From: Rhodospirillales bacterium
GTDB lineage: Bacteria > Pseudomonadota > Alphaproteobacteria > Reyranellales > Reyranellaceae
Direction of reading: 5' to 3'
Length of the DNA stretch: 9,431 nt
Assembly (NCBI GenBank): GCA_013205335.1
Contig: JABMNB010000101.1
Span: 1-9,431, forward strand
Part shown: positions 1 through 6,226 of the stretch, piece after piece
Layout: every line of letters begins with the position of its first letter
Position numbering within the stretch: position 1 is the stretch's first letter
Position numbers and translations under genes: made by a program
The notes under the pieces: model-generated
The model's input: the letters and a program-made list of their open reading frames with translations, nothing else
The model's database searches: none
Told to the model about the DNA's origin: nothing

Positions 1-237
1 CAGTACAGCGACGTGCCGAACGCGCCGCCCAATGCCGCGCCGCCGGTCGATCGCCTGCCGCCGGGGCAGGGCGTGGTGCGCTGGAACGACCTGTTCCAGC
101 TGCTCGCGGCCAAGGGCTACGAGGGCTGGGTGAGCTACGAAGCGCCGAACCCTGCTCACTGGGCGCAGCCCGCGGTCGATGTCGCGCGCGAGGGCGCCAA
201 GGCGACGCGGCGCGCCCTCGAGGTGGCATTCCACTGA
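1..237 (+). CDS. Sugar phosphate isomerase/epimerase-like protein, C-terminal part
   Basis: This is the 3' end of a gene that begins before the window; it is open from base 1 to the TGA at 235-237 and gives 78 residues. Seen: a stretch reading D-R-L-P-P-G-Q-G, then W-N-D-L-F-Q-L-L, then K-G-Y-E-G-W-V-S-Y-E. From family knowledge, this order (Arg, then PGxG, then an aliphatic helix, then GYxGxxxxE) is the usual C-terminal end of xylose-isomerase-like TIM-barrel proteins, where the last Glu sits on a barrel strand near the metal site. These enzymes isomerise or epimerise sugars, inositols or related hydroxy-acids in the cytoplasm. The substrate cannot be told from this fragment. The tail (REGAKATRRALE) is a plausible final helix. 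The next gene starts 60 bases later on the same strand. Confidence 0.72.
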   Translation, partial: QYSDVPNAPPNAAPPVDRLPPGQGVVRWNDLFQLLAAKGYEGWVSYEAPNPAHWAQPAVDVAREGAKATRRALEVAFH

Positions 238-297
238 TGCGCCTGCGACCAGTGGCGGGATGGTAGGGAGGGGCGGGAGGCGTTAAGTCTTCGGACG

Positions 298-987
298 ATG
301 GCGCAGAAGAAGAAGTCCGCGAGCAAGCCCCGGAAGAGCGCCTCTTCCGGCTCGAAGGCTGGTGCTGCTGGCGCCAAGCCGAGAGCGCGCAAGCAGGCGC
401 CTCGGGCCTCAGGGCCGAAGCCGCTGCCGCCGCCGACCTCGACGCTGCAGCAGGAACTGCGCGCGATGGCATATAGCGGCGCGCAGTCGCTGCAGAGCCT
501 CATCGTCTTCCTGGCCGTGCTGGTCGTCATTGCGGGCGTGGGAATCGGCGCCTGGTCGATGCGCCCGGTGCCGACCTATTCATCGGAGGAGCGGAAGGCC
601 GGCTCGCCGTTCGACGCGACCTTCACGGCGGAAAACACGAATTCCTGGTTTCCGATGAAGGGCCTGAAACTCGCCTGCGTGCTCGATCACGTCCGCGCCT
701 CGGGCCGTGAGCCGACCCTGATCGAAGCGACCGACGTGCGCTTTCCGGCGGGCGCGGGCACCGAACTCAAGCCCGGCGAGTCAGCGACCTTCAAATGTCC
801 GTTCCGCGCGCTGTTCGGCCTGCCGCCGCTCAACGAGGATTACGGAGTCGTGCAGCGCTCGCAGATCTACTTCCACGCCTCCTACGAGCTGCCTTTCATC
901 GGCACGATCCGCCTCAGCGACAACAGCGTTCCGTTCTTCCTCAACACCCGCCTTTTGCCGCCGCGCTGGACGAGCAAGCCGGAATAA
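298..987 (+). CDS. Unrecognised single-pass membrane-anchored protein
   Basis: 229 residues; I do not recognise the family. Seen: residues 1-45 are very rich in Lys, Arg, Ser, Ala and Pro and look disordered and cationic. One strongly hydrophobic segment follows at about 68-87 (LIVFLAVLVVIAGVGIGAW). The remaining 140 residues form a mixed, probably beta-rich domain with only two cysteines, C127 (KLACVLD) and C167 (TFKCPF), which could pair if the domain is periplasmic. With a positive N-terminus and one TM helix, the inferred topology is N-in, C-out. The repeated F-x-x-x-N / L-K-P-G-E pattern hints at an immunoglobulin-like or LEA-type beta-sandwich, but this is a guess. The start ATG at 298 has only a distant purine-rich stretch (about 263-280). 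The gene ends just before a palindromic repeat and faces the oxidoreductase gene convergently. Confidence 0.7.
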   Translation: MAQKKKSASKPRKSASSGSKAGAAGAKPRARKQAPRASGPKPLPPPTSTLQQELRAMAYSGAQSLQSLIVFLAVLVVIAGVGIGAWSMRPVPTYSSEERKAGSPFDATFTAENTNSWFPMKGLKLACVLDHVRASGREPTLIEATDVRFPAGAGTELKPGESATFKCPFRALFGLPPLNEDYGVVQRSQIYFHASYELPFIGTIRLSDNSVPFFLNTRLLPPRWTSKPE

Positions 988-990
988 ACT

Positions 991-1076
991 GTCGTCCTGA
1001 GCGCAGCGAAGGACCTCACGTCAGCCAGGCAGTACTCTGGTCGTTCTGCGAGGTCCTTCGCTGCGCTCAGGACGAC
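991..1076. repeat. Palindromic intergenic repeat with perfect 27-bp arms
   Basis: Bases 991-1017 and 1050-1076 are exact reverse complements of each other (27 of 27), separated by a 32-base loop. The arm core is TCCTGAGCGCAGCGAAGGAC. It lies between two convergent genes and can fold as a strong hairpin in RNA from either strand, so it may stop transcription or stabilise 3' ends in both directions; no T-run follows either arm. From general experience, related CTGAGCGxAGCGAAGGAC palindromes occur in many copies in GC-rich proteobacterial genomes. The right arm overlaps the last 10 bases of the oxidoreductase gene. Confidence 0.8.
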
Positions 1077-2179
1077 TGATTGCGGAGCCCCGCGAAAGCC
1101 TTCAGCCGGCCCGGCGAGAAGTGCCTCAGCGGGACGTGACTCGTCGTGCCGTCGAGGATCAGCTCGGCCATCGCCTCGCCGGTCGCCGGCGCGTTGAGCA
1201 TGCCCCAGACGCTGTGGCCGGTCGCGACCCAGGCGCCGTCGAGGCCGGGCACGGCGCCGATCAATGGCAAGCCGTCTTCCGTGACGGGCCGGAAGCAGGC
1301 CTGACGCGCCACGATGGGCGCGGCGGCGATCGCGGGCGAGACGGCGCGGCAAAGTGCTTCGAGGCGGGCATGCGCGCCCTCGTCGGCGGTGACGTCGGCC
1401 GGATCGACGGGCAGCGACGCGGTGCTCGACACGGCGCAGGCCCACACCGTGCCGTCGGCGCGCGCGAAGATCTCGGGCGTCAGCATCTCGCCGCTCGCCT
1501 CTTCGTATTCGAGGAACAGCGCTTCGGCCGGCACCGCGTCGCCGGTTCGGAACACGAGACTGTGGCCCTTGAAACCGTACACGGCGGGCAGCGGCAGCCA
1601 GCGCGACGCCACGATCGACCACGGTCCCATCGCGATCACCACGCCATCGCCCTCGACGATCTCGCCGCTCTCGAGCACGACACCCCTCGCGGCACCCGTC
1701 GGGCTACGCACGAGATCCACGACGATGCCGCGCCGCAACTCCGCGCCGTTCACCTCGGCCGCACGCATCAGGCCTGTCGTGAAAGCGCGCGGCTCGACCA
1801 GCGCCGTCGTCTCGGGCGAGCCCAGCCGGCCGGTGATCGTCACGCGCTCCGACAACCACGGCCGCCCGGGCCGGCTGCGCACACCGCCGCTCTCGGCAGC
1901 GACCCCGCCAAAAGTGTCGAGCCGCCGATAGCCCCACGGATTGCCCAGTTCATCGGCAAGGCTGGCATGCAGCGCGAAGCTGCGGCGCGCCAGCCGGTCG
2001 AGCGCGCTGCCGCGGCACCAGTCGAGTGCCAGGAACCCGCCCGACTTGCCCGAGGCCGAGCCCGCGACCTCGTGGCGCTCGACCACGACCGGCTTCGCGC
2101 CGCGTCGGCTCAGGAAATAGGCGATGGCTGCGCCGATCACGCCGCCGCCGCAGATGATGATGCGTCTGGTCTGGCTCAT
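1067..2179 (-). CDS. FAD-dependent oxidoreductase, DAO fold, TDA3-like
   Basis: 370 residues, a usual length for the DAO (glycine/D-amino-acid oxidase type) family. Seen: an N-terminal FAD Rossmann motif G11-x-G13-x-x-G16 in IICGGGVIGAAIAYFLSRRG, with the acidic ribose-binding residue E34 at the end of the second strand (VVVERHE). Next comes A-S-G-K-S-G-G-F-L-A-L-D-W-C at about 42-55. A C-terminal FAD-contact stretch begins at R297 (RPVTEDGLPLIG, then WVATGHSVWGMLNAPATGEAMAEL). The SGKSGGFLALDWC segment matches what I recall of eukaryotic TDA3-type oxidoreductases and their bacterial relatives, whose substrate is not settled. It is probably a cytoplasmic enzyme oxidising an amine or amino acid with FAD. 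The start ATG (complement of 2177-2179) is the first one before the conserved Rossmann strand, and its ribosome site is weak. The gene diverges from the nitrilase gene. Its last two codons (Ser-Ser) and the TGA come from the palindromic repeat. Confidence 0.88.
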   Translation of the reverse strand: MSQTRRIIICGGGVIGAAIAYFLSRRGAKPVVVERHEVAGSASGKSGGFLALDWCRGSALDRLARRSFALHASLADELGNPWGYRRLDTFGGVAAESGGVRSRPGRPWLSERVTITGRLGSPETTALVEPRAFTTGLMRAAEVNGAELRRGIVVDLVRSPTGAARGVVLESGEIVEGDGVVIAMGPWSIVASRWLPLPAVYGFKGHSLVFRTGDAVPAEALFLEYEEASGEMLTPEIFARADGTVWACAVSSTASLPVDPADVTADEGAHARLEALCRAVSPAIAAAPIVARQACFRPVTEDGLPLIGAVPGLDGAWVATGHSVWGMLNAPATGEAMAELILDGTTSHVPLRHFSPGRLKAFAGLRNQSS

Positions 2180-2272
2180 GTCCGGGCGAGACTAACGTGG
2201 CTGGTGAGCAAACCGTAGAGGCTGCTGACCGGGTGCACTATCATTCCCCGGCTTCTAGGGGGAGGAATCGGT
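2180..2272. promoter_or_regulatory. Divergent intergenic region between oxidoreductase and nitrilase genes
   Basis: These 93 bases separate two divergent starts and must carry both promoters if each gene has its own. A TATCAT at 2239-2244 could be a -10 box for the rightward gene, but I see no good -35 box 16-18 bases upstream, so I do not assign a promoter. The clearest signal is the ribosome binding site listed separately at 2257-2266. Confidence 0.4.
2257..2266 (+). promoter_or_regulatory. Strong ribosome binding site of the nitrilase gene
   Basis: AGGGGGAGGA ends six bases before the ATG at 2273, an almost ideal Shine-Dalgarno sequence and spacing. It supports the start used here and shows that the broken nitrilase gene still has good translation-start signals. 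Confidence 0.75.
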
Positions 2273-4144
2273 ATGACTTGGAAATCATGGGCCTTGGCCG
2301 TCGTGGCCGGTATCGCCGGCTGCCTGTCGCTTGCCGCGGGGGGCTCGGCGCAGGCGCCGGTGGGGCAGAAGCAGATCCGGGTCGCGGCGGTCGATTTCGT
2401 GCCGGCCTGGGGCGATCTCGAGGGCAACGTCGCGCGGCTCGCCCAGGCGGCCGAGCAGGTGAGCCGGCAGAACGTCGACTTTGCGGTGTTCCCCGAAACG
2501 GCGGTCAGTGGCTACCTGTTCAGCGGTCCGCAGCAGCTCGCGCCATTCCTCGACACGATTCCCGGACGCACGACGGCGGCGCTCCTGCCCGTGCTCCAGC
2601 GCACCGGCATGTACATGAGCGTCGGCATCGCCGAGCGCGATGCCGCGACCGGGCTGGCCTACAACACCGCCGTGTTGATGGGGCCGAACGGCATCGTCGG
2701 CAAGTATCGCAAGAACGGGCTGAACCCGCAGGACCAGAAGGTGTTCGCGCCGGGCACCACCGGGGTCGAGGTGTTCGAGACGCCGATCGGCCGCATCGCG
2801 CTGCTCATCTGCTACGACGACACCTAATGGCAGTACGCGCGCCTGGCGGCGCTGCGCGGCGCCCAGATCATCGCCTGGCATTCGGTCTCGGATCGCGTCA
2901 TGCCGGGCACGCCGCCCGCCGAGGCGACGGGCAACCACTCCACTGTGTCCAACGTCCAGTACATGAGCGCGCAGAACGGCGTCTGGGTCGTCGGCGCCAC
3001 GCGCAGCGGCGTCGAGACCAATCCGATCACCGGCGGCAAGCTCTATTACAATGGCGGTTCGAGCATCTGGTCGCCGAAGGGCGAGAAGCTGGTGCAGGCG
3101 CCGGTGGTGCCGCCCGAGACGCTGCCGCCCGGCCTGGCCGGGGTGTTCGCGACCAGCATCGTGCCGGCCGACGCCGATGCCGAGCGCGCCGCCCAGCTCG
3201 CGCGACGCCGACCCGATCTCTATGTCCCGCTTCTCGCGCTGCATCGCAGCCCGACCGACGCCAACGCCACCACCTCGGTGCGTTCGGTCGTGCTGTCGGC
3301 CGCGCAATGGCCCGAGGGGCCGTCGCTTCTGTCGTCGGCACGTCCTGAAGCGGGCGAGCTGCTGGTCCTGCCGGAACTCTCGGCCCTGCCGTCGGGCCTC
3401 TCTGCGACCGACATCAAGGCGAAGGCCGAGGCGCGCGAGGGCGCCTTCGAGCAGGCCGTGTCGGCGGCGGCGAAGGCCGGCAGCGGCTACCTGGTCGGCT
3501 CCTATCCCGAGCGCAACGGCGACAAGGTCTATCATACGGTCGTGCTCGCCGGCCCGACCGGATCGGTGCTCGGCCGCTATCGCGCTACGCATCTGTCGCC
3601 GGCGACGGCGGCCTGGGCGAGCGCGGGCGATGCGCCCGTCGTGATCGACACGCCGCTCGGCCGCATCGGACTCGCGACCGGCGACGAGCTGCGCGTGCCG
3701 GAACTCGGGGGCCTCTACGGCGCCTTGCGTGCCGACATCCTGGCGGTGCCGGCGGGCCGGCCGGAGGCGCTCAAGGTCCAGATCGATGCCAGGCTCTTCG
3801 CCGTCAACGACCCGCCGACGGGCCGTGCGGATTTCTTTCCCTACGCTTCGGCCAAGCAGGCACAGCTCTGGCTGGTGAGCGGCGGCCGCCGAGTCGGCAC
3901 GGCCACCGCGGCCGGCATCTACGGCCCCGAGCCGGTCGTCGACACGCCGACCCTGACGGCGGCGGCCGGCGAGAGCATCTTGCGGTATCGCACGCGGGTG
4001 CCGGCGCCGGGTACCTGGATCAACCAGCAGCAGCTCATCGGCGGGCAGCAATCGCTGCTGTTCGTGCCGCTGGTGATGAAGGACGACAGCGACTGCCTGA
4101 AGCAGTGGCGGACCCAGGGGACCGGCGCGCCGCCCTGCCGGTGA
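2273..4144 (+). pseudogene. Exported tandem nitrilase-superfamily protein, broken by an in-frame TAA
   Basis: One reading frame of 624 codons (including the final stop) is interrupted only by TAA at 2825-2827 (codon 185). Before it: a signal-like N-terminus with a hydrophobic core at 7-22, a lipobox-like I-A-G-C17 and an alternative cleavage area near S-A-Q-A28. Then comes the first carbon-nitrogen hydrolase domain with the full Glu-Lys-Cys triad: E75 (VFPETA), K147 (GKYRKNGL) and C180 (LLICYDDT). After the stop the same frame continues without any shift as WQYARLAALRGAQIIAWHS, exactly what should follow the Cys motif. It finishes domain 1 and runs into a second hydrolase-like domain (about 335-510). 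There the triad positions read E368 (VLPEL), A438 (GRYRATHL) and G470 (GDELRVPEL), so the domain should be inactive. The frame then ends PPCR. The family hydrolyses nitriles or amides; the substrate is unknown and the location probably envelope. The stop most simply came from one base change in a TAC (Tyr), CAA, GAA or AAA codon, or is a sequencing error. If real, the translated product is a 184-residue fragment. Confidence 0.83.
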
Positions 4145-4199
4145 ACCGTCCGCAACGAGAAGAACGGCCGGGCTTGCCGGCCGGCCGGTCCCGACGGCA

Positions 4200-4229
4200 C
4201 CATGCCCCCGGATTGCAGCGGGGGCATGG
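4200..4229 (+). promoter_or_regulatory. Hairpin covering the ribosome site of the TPR gene
   Basis: Bases 4200-4210 pair perfectly with 4219-4229 (11 bp, arms CCATGCCCCCG and CGGGGGCATGG) around an 8-base loop. The G-run at 4219-4224 in the right arm is the only Shine-Dalgarno-like sequence before the ATG at 4233, about eight bases away, so the folded RNA would hide it. No T-run follows, which argues against a classic terminator, although it could still end the nitrilase transcript. A second GC hairpin lies just upstream (4165-4171 with 4177-4183, 5-base loop). The pairing is seen; any regulatory role is inference. Confidence 0.45.
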
Positions 4230-4232
4230 GCC

Positions 4233-5885
4233 ATGGACGACTATTACGATCTCGGCGCCTACAAGCGGGCCGTCACGACCTCTTCGCCACAGACGCAGCT
4301 CTGGTTCGATCGCGGACTGAACTGGCTCTATGGCTTCAACCACGCCGAAGCGATCAAGTGTTTCGAGAAGGCGTTGGAGACCGATCCCGGCTGCGCCATG
4401 GCGCATTGGGGCATCTCCTACGCCGCCGGCCCCAACTATAACCTGCCGTGGCACCGCTACGATCCGGCCGGCAAGAAGCGCGCGCTCGAAGCCTCGTACG
4501 ACGCCCTGCAGCGCGCGCTGGCCGCGGCGCCCAACGCCTCCCCGGTCGAGCAGGCGCTGATCCGCGCGCTGCCGGCGCGCTATCCGCAGCGCGAGGTGAT
4601 CGAGGACCAGACCACGTGGGACAAGCAATTCACCGTCGAGATGCGCAAGCTGTTCCGCGCCCATCCCGGCGATCTCGACCTGCGCTCGGTGTTCGCCGAG
4701 GCGATCATGAACGAGACGCCGTGGCAGATGTGGGACCTCAAGACCGGCCAGCCGACGCCGGGCGCCGGCACGGAGGAGGCGGTCGAGGTGCTGGAGAGCG
4801 TCTTCCGCGACATCCCGGCGAGCTGGGATCATCCCGGCCTGTTGCATCTCTATGTCCATCTGATGGAGATGTCGCCGTTCCCGCAGCGCGCGCTGCGCGC
4901 CGGCGACCGGCTGCGCGACCTGGTGCCCGACTCCGGCCACCTCGTGCACATGCCGACCCATATCGACGTGCTGTGCGGCAACTATCGCGACGTCGTCGTC
5001 TATAACCAGAAGGCCGTCGTGGTCGACCGCAAGTTCCTGGCGCGCGAGGGCGCCATGAACGTCTATTCGATGTACCGCAGCCACGATCATCACTTCATCG
5101 TCTACGGCGCCATGTTCCTCGGCCAGTACACGCCGGCGATCAAGGCGGCGCAGGAATTGATCGACACCACGCCGGAAGAGCTGCTGCGCATTCAATCGCC
5201 GCCGATGGCCGACTTCGTCGAGGGCTATCTCTCGATGAAGCAGCACGTGCTGGTGCGCTTCGGCAAATGGGAGGAGATCATCGCCCAGGAGTTGCCGAAG
5301 GACCCCGACCTCTACTGCTCGACCACAGCGATGACGCTCTATGCCAAGGGCGTGGCGCACTCGGTGCTGGGTGAGATCGAGCTGGCCGAGAAGGCGCGCG
5401 CCGCCTTCCGCGCCGCCAAGGCGCGCGTGCCCGAGAGCCGGCGCCTGCACAACAACACGATGGTCGACCTGCTGGCCATCGCCGACGAGATGCTGACGGG
5501 CGAACTCGAATATCGCCGCGGCAACTTTGACCTGGCCTTCGCTCATCTGCGCCGCGCCGTCGAGCTCGACGATTCGCTGCCCTACGACGAGCCCTGGGGC
5601 TGGATGCAGCCGACGCGCCACGCGCTGGGTGCCCTTCTGCTCGAGCAGGGCCACCTCGCCGAGGCCGAGGCCGTCTATCGCGCCGACCTCGGCTTCGACG
5701 GCACGACCAACCGCGCCTGCTGGCATCCCGAGAACGTCTGGAGCCTGCACGGCCTCTACGAATGCCTGACGCGGCGCGGCGAGACGGTGGAGGCCCCGCT
5801 GATCAAGGCACGGCTCGACCTGGCTTCGGCTCGGACGGAGATGCCGGTGCGGGCGTCGTGTCTGTGCCGACGCGAAGCCGCCTAG
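4233..5885 (+). CDS. Tetratricopeptide-repeat protein, function unknown
   Basis: 550 residues. Seen: a clear TPR at about 21-54 (W-F-D-R-G-L-N-W-L-Y-G-F-N-H-A-E-A-I-K-C, then FEKALETDPGCAMAHWG). A second TPR-like pair near the C-terminus follows at about 423-452 (EYRRGNFDLAFAHLRRAVEL) and 462-490 (ALGALLLEQGHLAEAEAVYR), with a helical middle between. His, Trp and Asp are frequent in short conserved-looking stretches such as AMAHWG and HLVHMPTHID, and cysteines cluster at the end (ASCLC). No signal peptide or membrane segment is visible, so it is probably cytoplasmic and binds a partner protein through its helical repeats. From memory, similar full-length proteins of about this size occur across soil alphaproteobacteria without an assigned role. 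It lies 88 bases after the broken nitrilase gene on the same strand and could share its transcript. The start at 4233 fits the onset of the conserved YYDLGAY segment. The reverse strand is also open over this gene but gives low-complexity Arg/His/Ala-rich sequence. Confidence 0.85.
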   Translation: MDDYYDLGAYKRAVTTSSPQTQLWFDRGLNWLYGFNHAEAIKCFEKALETDPGCAMAHWGISYAAGPNYNLPWHRYDPAGKKRALEASYDALQRALAAAPNASPVEQALIRALPARYPQREVIEDQTTWDKQFTVEMRKLFRAHPGDLDLRSVFAEAIMNETPWQMWDLKTGQPTPGAGTEEAVEVLESVFRDIPASWDHPGLLHLYVHLMEMSPFPQRALRAGDRLRDLVPDSGHLVHMPTHIDVLCGNYRDVVVYNQKAVVVDRKFLAREGAMNVYSMYRSHDHHFIVYGAMFLGQYTPAIKAAQELIDTTPEELLRIQSPPMADFVEGYLSMKQHVLVRFGKWEEIIAQELPKDPDLYCSTTAMTLYAKGVAHSVLGEIELAEKARAAFRAAKARVPESRRLHNNTMVDLLAIADEMLTGELEYRRGNFDLAFAHLRRAVELDDSLPYDEPWGWMQPTRHALGALLLEQGHLAEAEAVYRADLGFDGTTNRACWHPENVWSLHGLYECLTRRGETVEAPLIKARLDLASARTEMPVRASCLCRREAA

Positions 5886-5910
5886 AGTCTTTCCGATCAA
5901 GATAGAATCG

Positions 5911-6040
5911 CCACCACCAATCCTCATGCTGAGGAGGCCCGAAGGGCCGTCTCGAAGCATGGGCACGAGCACCACGTTTATTGCCCATCCTTCGAGACGC
6001 ACGCCTTGGGCGTGCTCCTCAGGATGAGGATGGTGTGTGG
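5911..6040. repeat. Large imperfect palindromic intergenic element
   Basis: The left part (5911-5966) and right part (5983-6040) are near reverse complements over most of their length. Matching blocks include ATCCTCAT, CTGAGGAG, GTCTCGAAG and ATGGGC. The 16-base spacer is 5967-5982. Each arm carries its own small hairpin at the same place: GGCCC-gaa-GGGCC at 5936-5948, and GCACGCC-ttg-GGCGTGC at 5999-6015. Those two inner hairpins differ from each other, so the whole can fold as a cruciform with side stems. This looks like a REP/MITE-like intergenic element of a type I associate with Rhizobiales-like genomes. It may also act as a terminator for the two convergent genes. I see no flanking target duplication. 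Confidence 0.75.
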
Positions 6041-6046
6041 GTGAAC

Positions 6047-6226
6047 TTAATGCGGAAAGACGCTAGCAGGCGGTCGAAGTAGGCTTTTCAGAAGCCCGGC
6101 GAGCAACATTGTTACGCCGACGGTCGCCCAGACCCAGGATTCGGGGGGTGCGACATTCGTTTCATATATTTCGATTATTTCGTTTGTTTCGTTTATTCGC
6201 CAGGACCCTGATTTTTCGACGGCCTG
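6047..6226 (-). other. Open in-frame extension downstream of the channel gene
   Basis: Directly after the TGA of the channel gene (complement of 6227-6229) the same minus-strand frame stays open for 59 more codons, to TAA at 6047-6049. It begins QAVEKSGSWR, continues with Glu/Asn/Ile-rich E-T-N-E-I-I-E-I-Y-E-T-N, and has a hydrophobic helix-like end, SWVWATVGVTMLLAGLLKSL. The only ordinary start codon inside is an ATG at 6109, giving a 20-residue peptide (MLLAGLLKSLLRPPASVFPH). It could be a relic of a longer channel protein, a readthrough tail (the stop context is TGA-C), a tiny membrane peptide, or chance. I lean towards chance or relic. Confidence 0.25.
6155..6199. repeat. AT-rich degenerate 9-bp repeat
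   Basis: TTTCG/TTCG units recur with CG dinucleotides at 6158, 6172, 6181, 6190 and 6198, that is, spacings of 14, 9, 9 and 8. The core units read ATTATTTCG, TTTGTTTCG and TTTATTCGC. The block is strikingly AT-rich in otherwise GC-rich sequence. On the minus strand, downstream of the channel gene, it is A-rich rather than T-rich, so it is not a terminator U-tract for that gene. It may be a slipped-strand microsatellite or a protein-binding site. Confidence 0.55.

Larger units (their letters stand above)
5886..6226. other. Gene-poor intergenic stretch with repeats
   Basis: These 341 bases lie between the convergent TPR and channel genes. I find no confident gene. Contents: a large imperfect palindrome (5911-6040), an AT-rich block with 9-bp periodicity (6155-6199), and an open reading extension on the minus strand (6047-6226) in frame with the channel gene. 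Each has its own entry. Confidence 0.7.

Noticed and set aside
1077..1090. Classic intrinsic terminator at the palindrome
   Set aside because: The stem is strong but no T-run follows on either strand, so only a possible terminator role is kept under the repeat entry.
1121..2218. 365-codon open frame on the plus strand opposite the oxidoreductase
   Set aside because: His/Arg/Ala-rich shadow; the minus strand has the full FAD-binding pattern.
2900..4144. Downstream half of the nitrilase region as an independent gene starting at ATG 2900
   Set aside because: It would begin in the middle of domain 1, lack the first domain's triad and have no ribosome site; it is better read as the continuation of the broken gene.
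2285..4234. 649-codon open frame on the minus strand opposite the nitrilase gene
   Set aside because: The protein is Arg/Ala/Gly/His-rich with no recognisable motif, as expected from the reverse strand of a GC-rich gene; the plus strand carries clear nitrilase motifs.
4035..6002. 655-codon open frame on the minus strand opposite the TPR gene
   Set aside because: Low-complexity composition, it runs into the palindromic repeat, and the plus strand has clear TPR signatures.
6155..6199. CRISPR-like array
   Set aside because: The units are only 9 bp and degenerate, with no spacers.
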